Positions 6,346 to 6,887 of a DNA stretch of 6,887 nt are shown in pieces. Source of the DNA: DASYQD01 sp036005845 (lineage in GTDB: Bacteria > Acidobacteriota > Thermoanaerobaculia > Multivoradales > JAIOJS01). The notes beneath the pieces were generated by a model. The model saw only the letters and a program-made list of their open reading frames with translations, made no database searches and was not told where the DNA came from. The first letter of the stretch is position 1. Every line of letters begins with the position of its first letter. Both the position numbers and the translations under genes were made by a program. The stretch is taken from the NCBI GenBank assembly GCA_036005845.1, contig DASYQD010000033.1, positions 1 to 6,887 of the forward strand. The letters run 5' to 3'.

Positions 6346-6849
6346 ATGACGATGCGAGACCGCGTCGCGCCCGCGGAGCCCGGAGCAGCGCAGTGCCTCT
6401 TCAGCAGCATCGGCGGCATCGCCATCGGCGCGGCGCTCGGCGCCGGCCTGATGTTCCTGCTCGACCCGGCGAACGGCTACCGCCGGCGCGCCGCCGCTCG
6501 GCGCTTGTTCACGCAGTGGCGGTCGCGCGGCGACGAGCCGCGCGAGAGCCCCGGCATCGGCGAACGCTCGCGCAACCTCGCCGCCGCAGTGCGCGCGCGG
6601 TTGCAGCGCCACCACTCCGACGGCCGCACCTTGGAGGCCAAGGTGCGCGCGCGGATCGGCCGCGTCGCCACCAACCCGGGCGCCATCGCCGTCATCGCCG
6701 ACGGCAACCGCGTGACGCTGCGCGGCGCCGTGCCGCCCGACGAGCTCGACGACGTGCTCGACGAGGTCGCCGCGGTGGACGGCGTTCGCGAGGTGTACAA
6801 CCTGCTGCAGGTGCAGCTCGCCGCGCCGTTCATCTCCGGTCAGAATTAG
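6346..6849 (+). CDS. Small membrane protein with one BON domain
   Basis: This 167-residue protein ends with TAG at 6847-6849. A Gly/Ala-rich membrane helix at about 19-39 ends in the motif GAGLMFLLDPANGYRRR, a signature seen in many small proteobacterial-type envelope proteins with BON or YtxH-like features. A basic linker (about 46-93) leads to a single BON domain at about 94-158. It is recognised by VRARIGRV, the strand pair IAVIADGNRVTLRGAVP and the closing VAAVDGVREVYNLL. BON domains are thought to bind phospholipid or envelope partners and often occur in stress-related periplasmic proteins. The Arg cluster after the helix predicts that the BON domain might face the cytoplasm, which would be atypical; topology is uncertain. 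The start is uncertain: ATG 6346, ATG 6352 or GTG 6310 are possible and none has a good ribosome site. The gap to the TPR gene is only 50 bases, so cotranscription is plausible. Confidence 0.82.
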   Translation: MTMRDRVAPAEPGAAQCLFSSIGGIAIGAALGAGLMFLLDPANGYRRRAAARRLFTQWRSRGDEPRESPGIGERSRNLAAAVRARLQRHHSDGRTLEAKVRARIGRVATNPGAIAVIADGNRVTLRGAVPPDELDDVLDEVAAVDGVREVYNLLQVQLAAPFISGQN

Positions 6850-6887
6850 AAGCAGACCACCCCCACCCCGGAGAGGACTGCCTCAGT

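Noticed and set aside
6870..6887. GGAGAGG near the right edge as a ribosome site for a following gene
   Set aside because: The spacing could suit a start codon just beyond the window, but no start is visible, so it cannot be supported.
1..6887. tRNA, rRNA, CRISPR arrays, insertion sequences, phage or attachment sites
   Set aside because: I saw no regularly spaced direct repeats, transposase or integrase motifs, terminal inverted repeats with target duplications, or RNA gene signatures.

Overview
This is a very GC-rich window with strong G/C at third codon positions, compact genes and no mobile elements. It looks like the chromosome of a Gram-negative, probably environmental bacterium. Several features fit Acidobacteriota, Binatota, Myxococcota-like or related deep lineages: a CaiB/BaiF CoA-transferase, a PDZ-containing SpoIIE-type phosphatase, a kinase-style TPR protein and a BON protein with an LLDP membrane motif. 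That assignment is inference; no marker gene is present.

Layout. (1) 1-537, plus strand: the C-terminal half of a family III CoA-transferase, cut by the window edge. (2) 538-622: a short convergent gap with a perfect 7-bp stem-loop. (3) 623-1768, minus strand: a secreted protein of unknown function with one Asp-box motif, possibly translated from a leaderless mRNA. (4) 1769-2268: mostly non-coding by length, but on the minus strand it holds a complete small transcription unit. In order these are a sigma-54-like -24/-12 element (2089-2105), a near-perfect Shine-Dalgarno, a 50-codon single-pass membrane protein ORF (1871-2023) and a 10-bp stem-loop just after its stop (1831-1864). (5) 2269-6295, plus strand: two overlapping, translationally coupled genes. 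The first is a ten-pass membrane PDZ-GAF-PP2C phosphatase and the second a membrane-anchored TPR protein. (6) 6346-6849, plus strand: a small membrane protein with one BON domain, probably in the same transcription direction or operon.

How it may work together. Charge distribution puts the phosphatase's PDZ domain and the TPR repeats of its partner on the same, extracytoplasmic side, with the GAF and phosphatase domains in the cytoplasm. The pair therefore reads as an envelope-sensing module whose output is dephosphorylation of an unknown cytoplasmic protein, by family analogy an anti-sigma-factor antagonist. No STAS, anti-sigma or sigma gene is in the window to confirm that. The small sigma-54-driven membrane protein is divergent from this operon and is the least expected element here.
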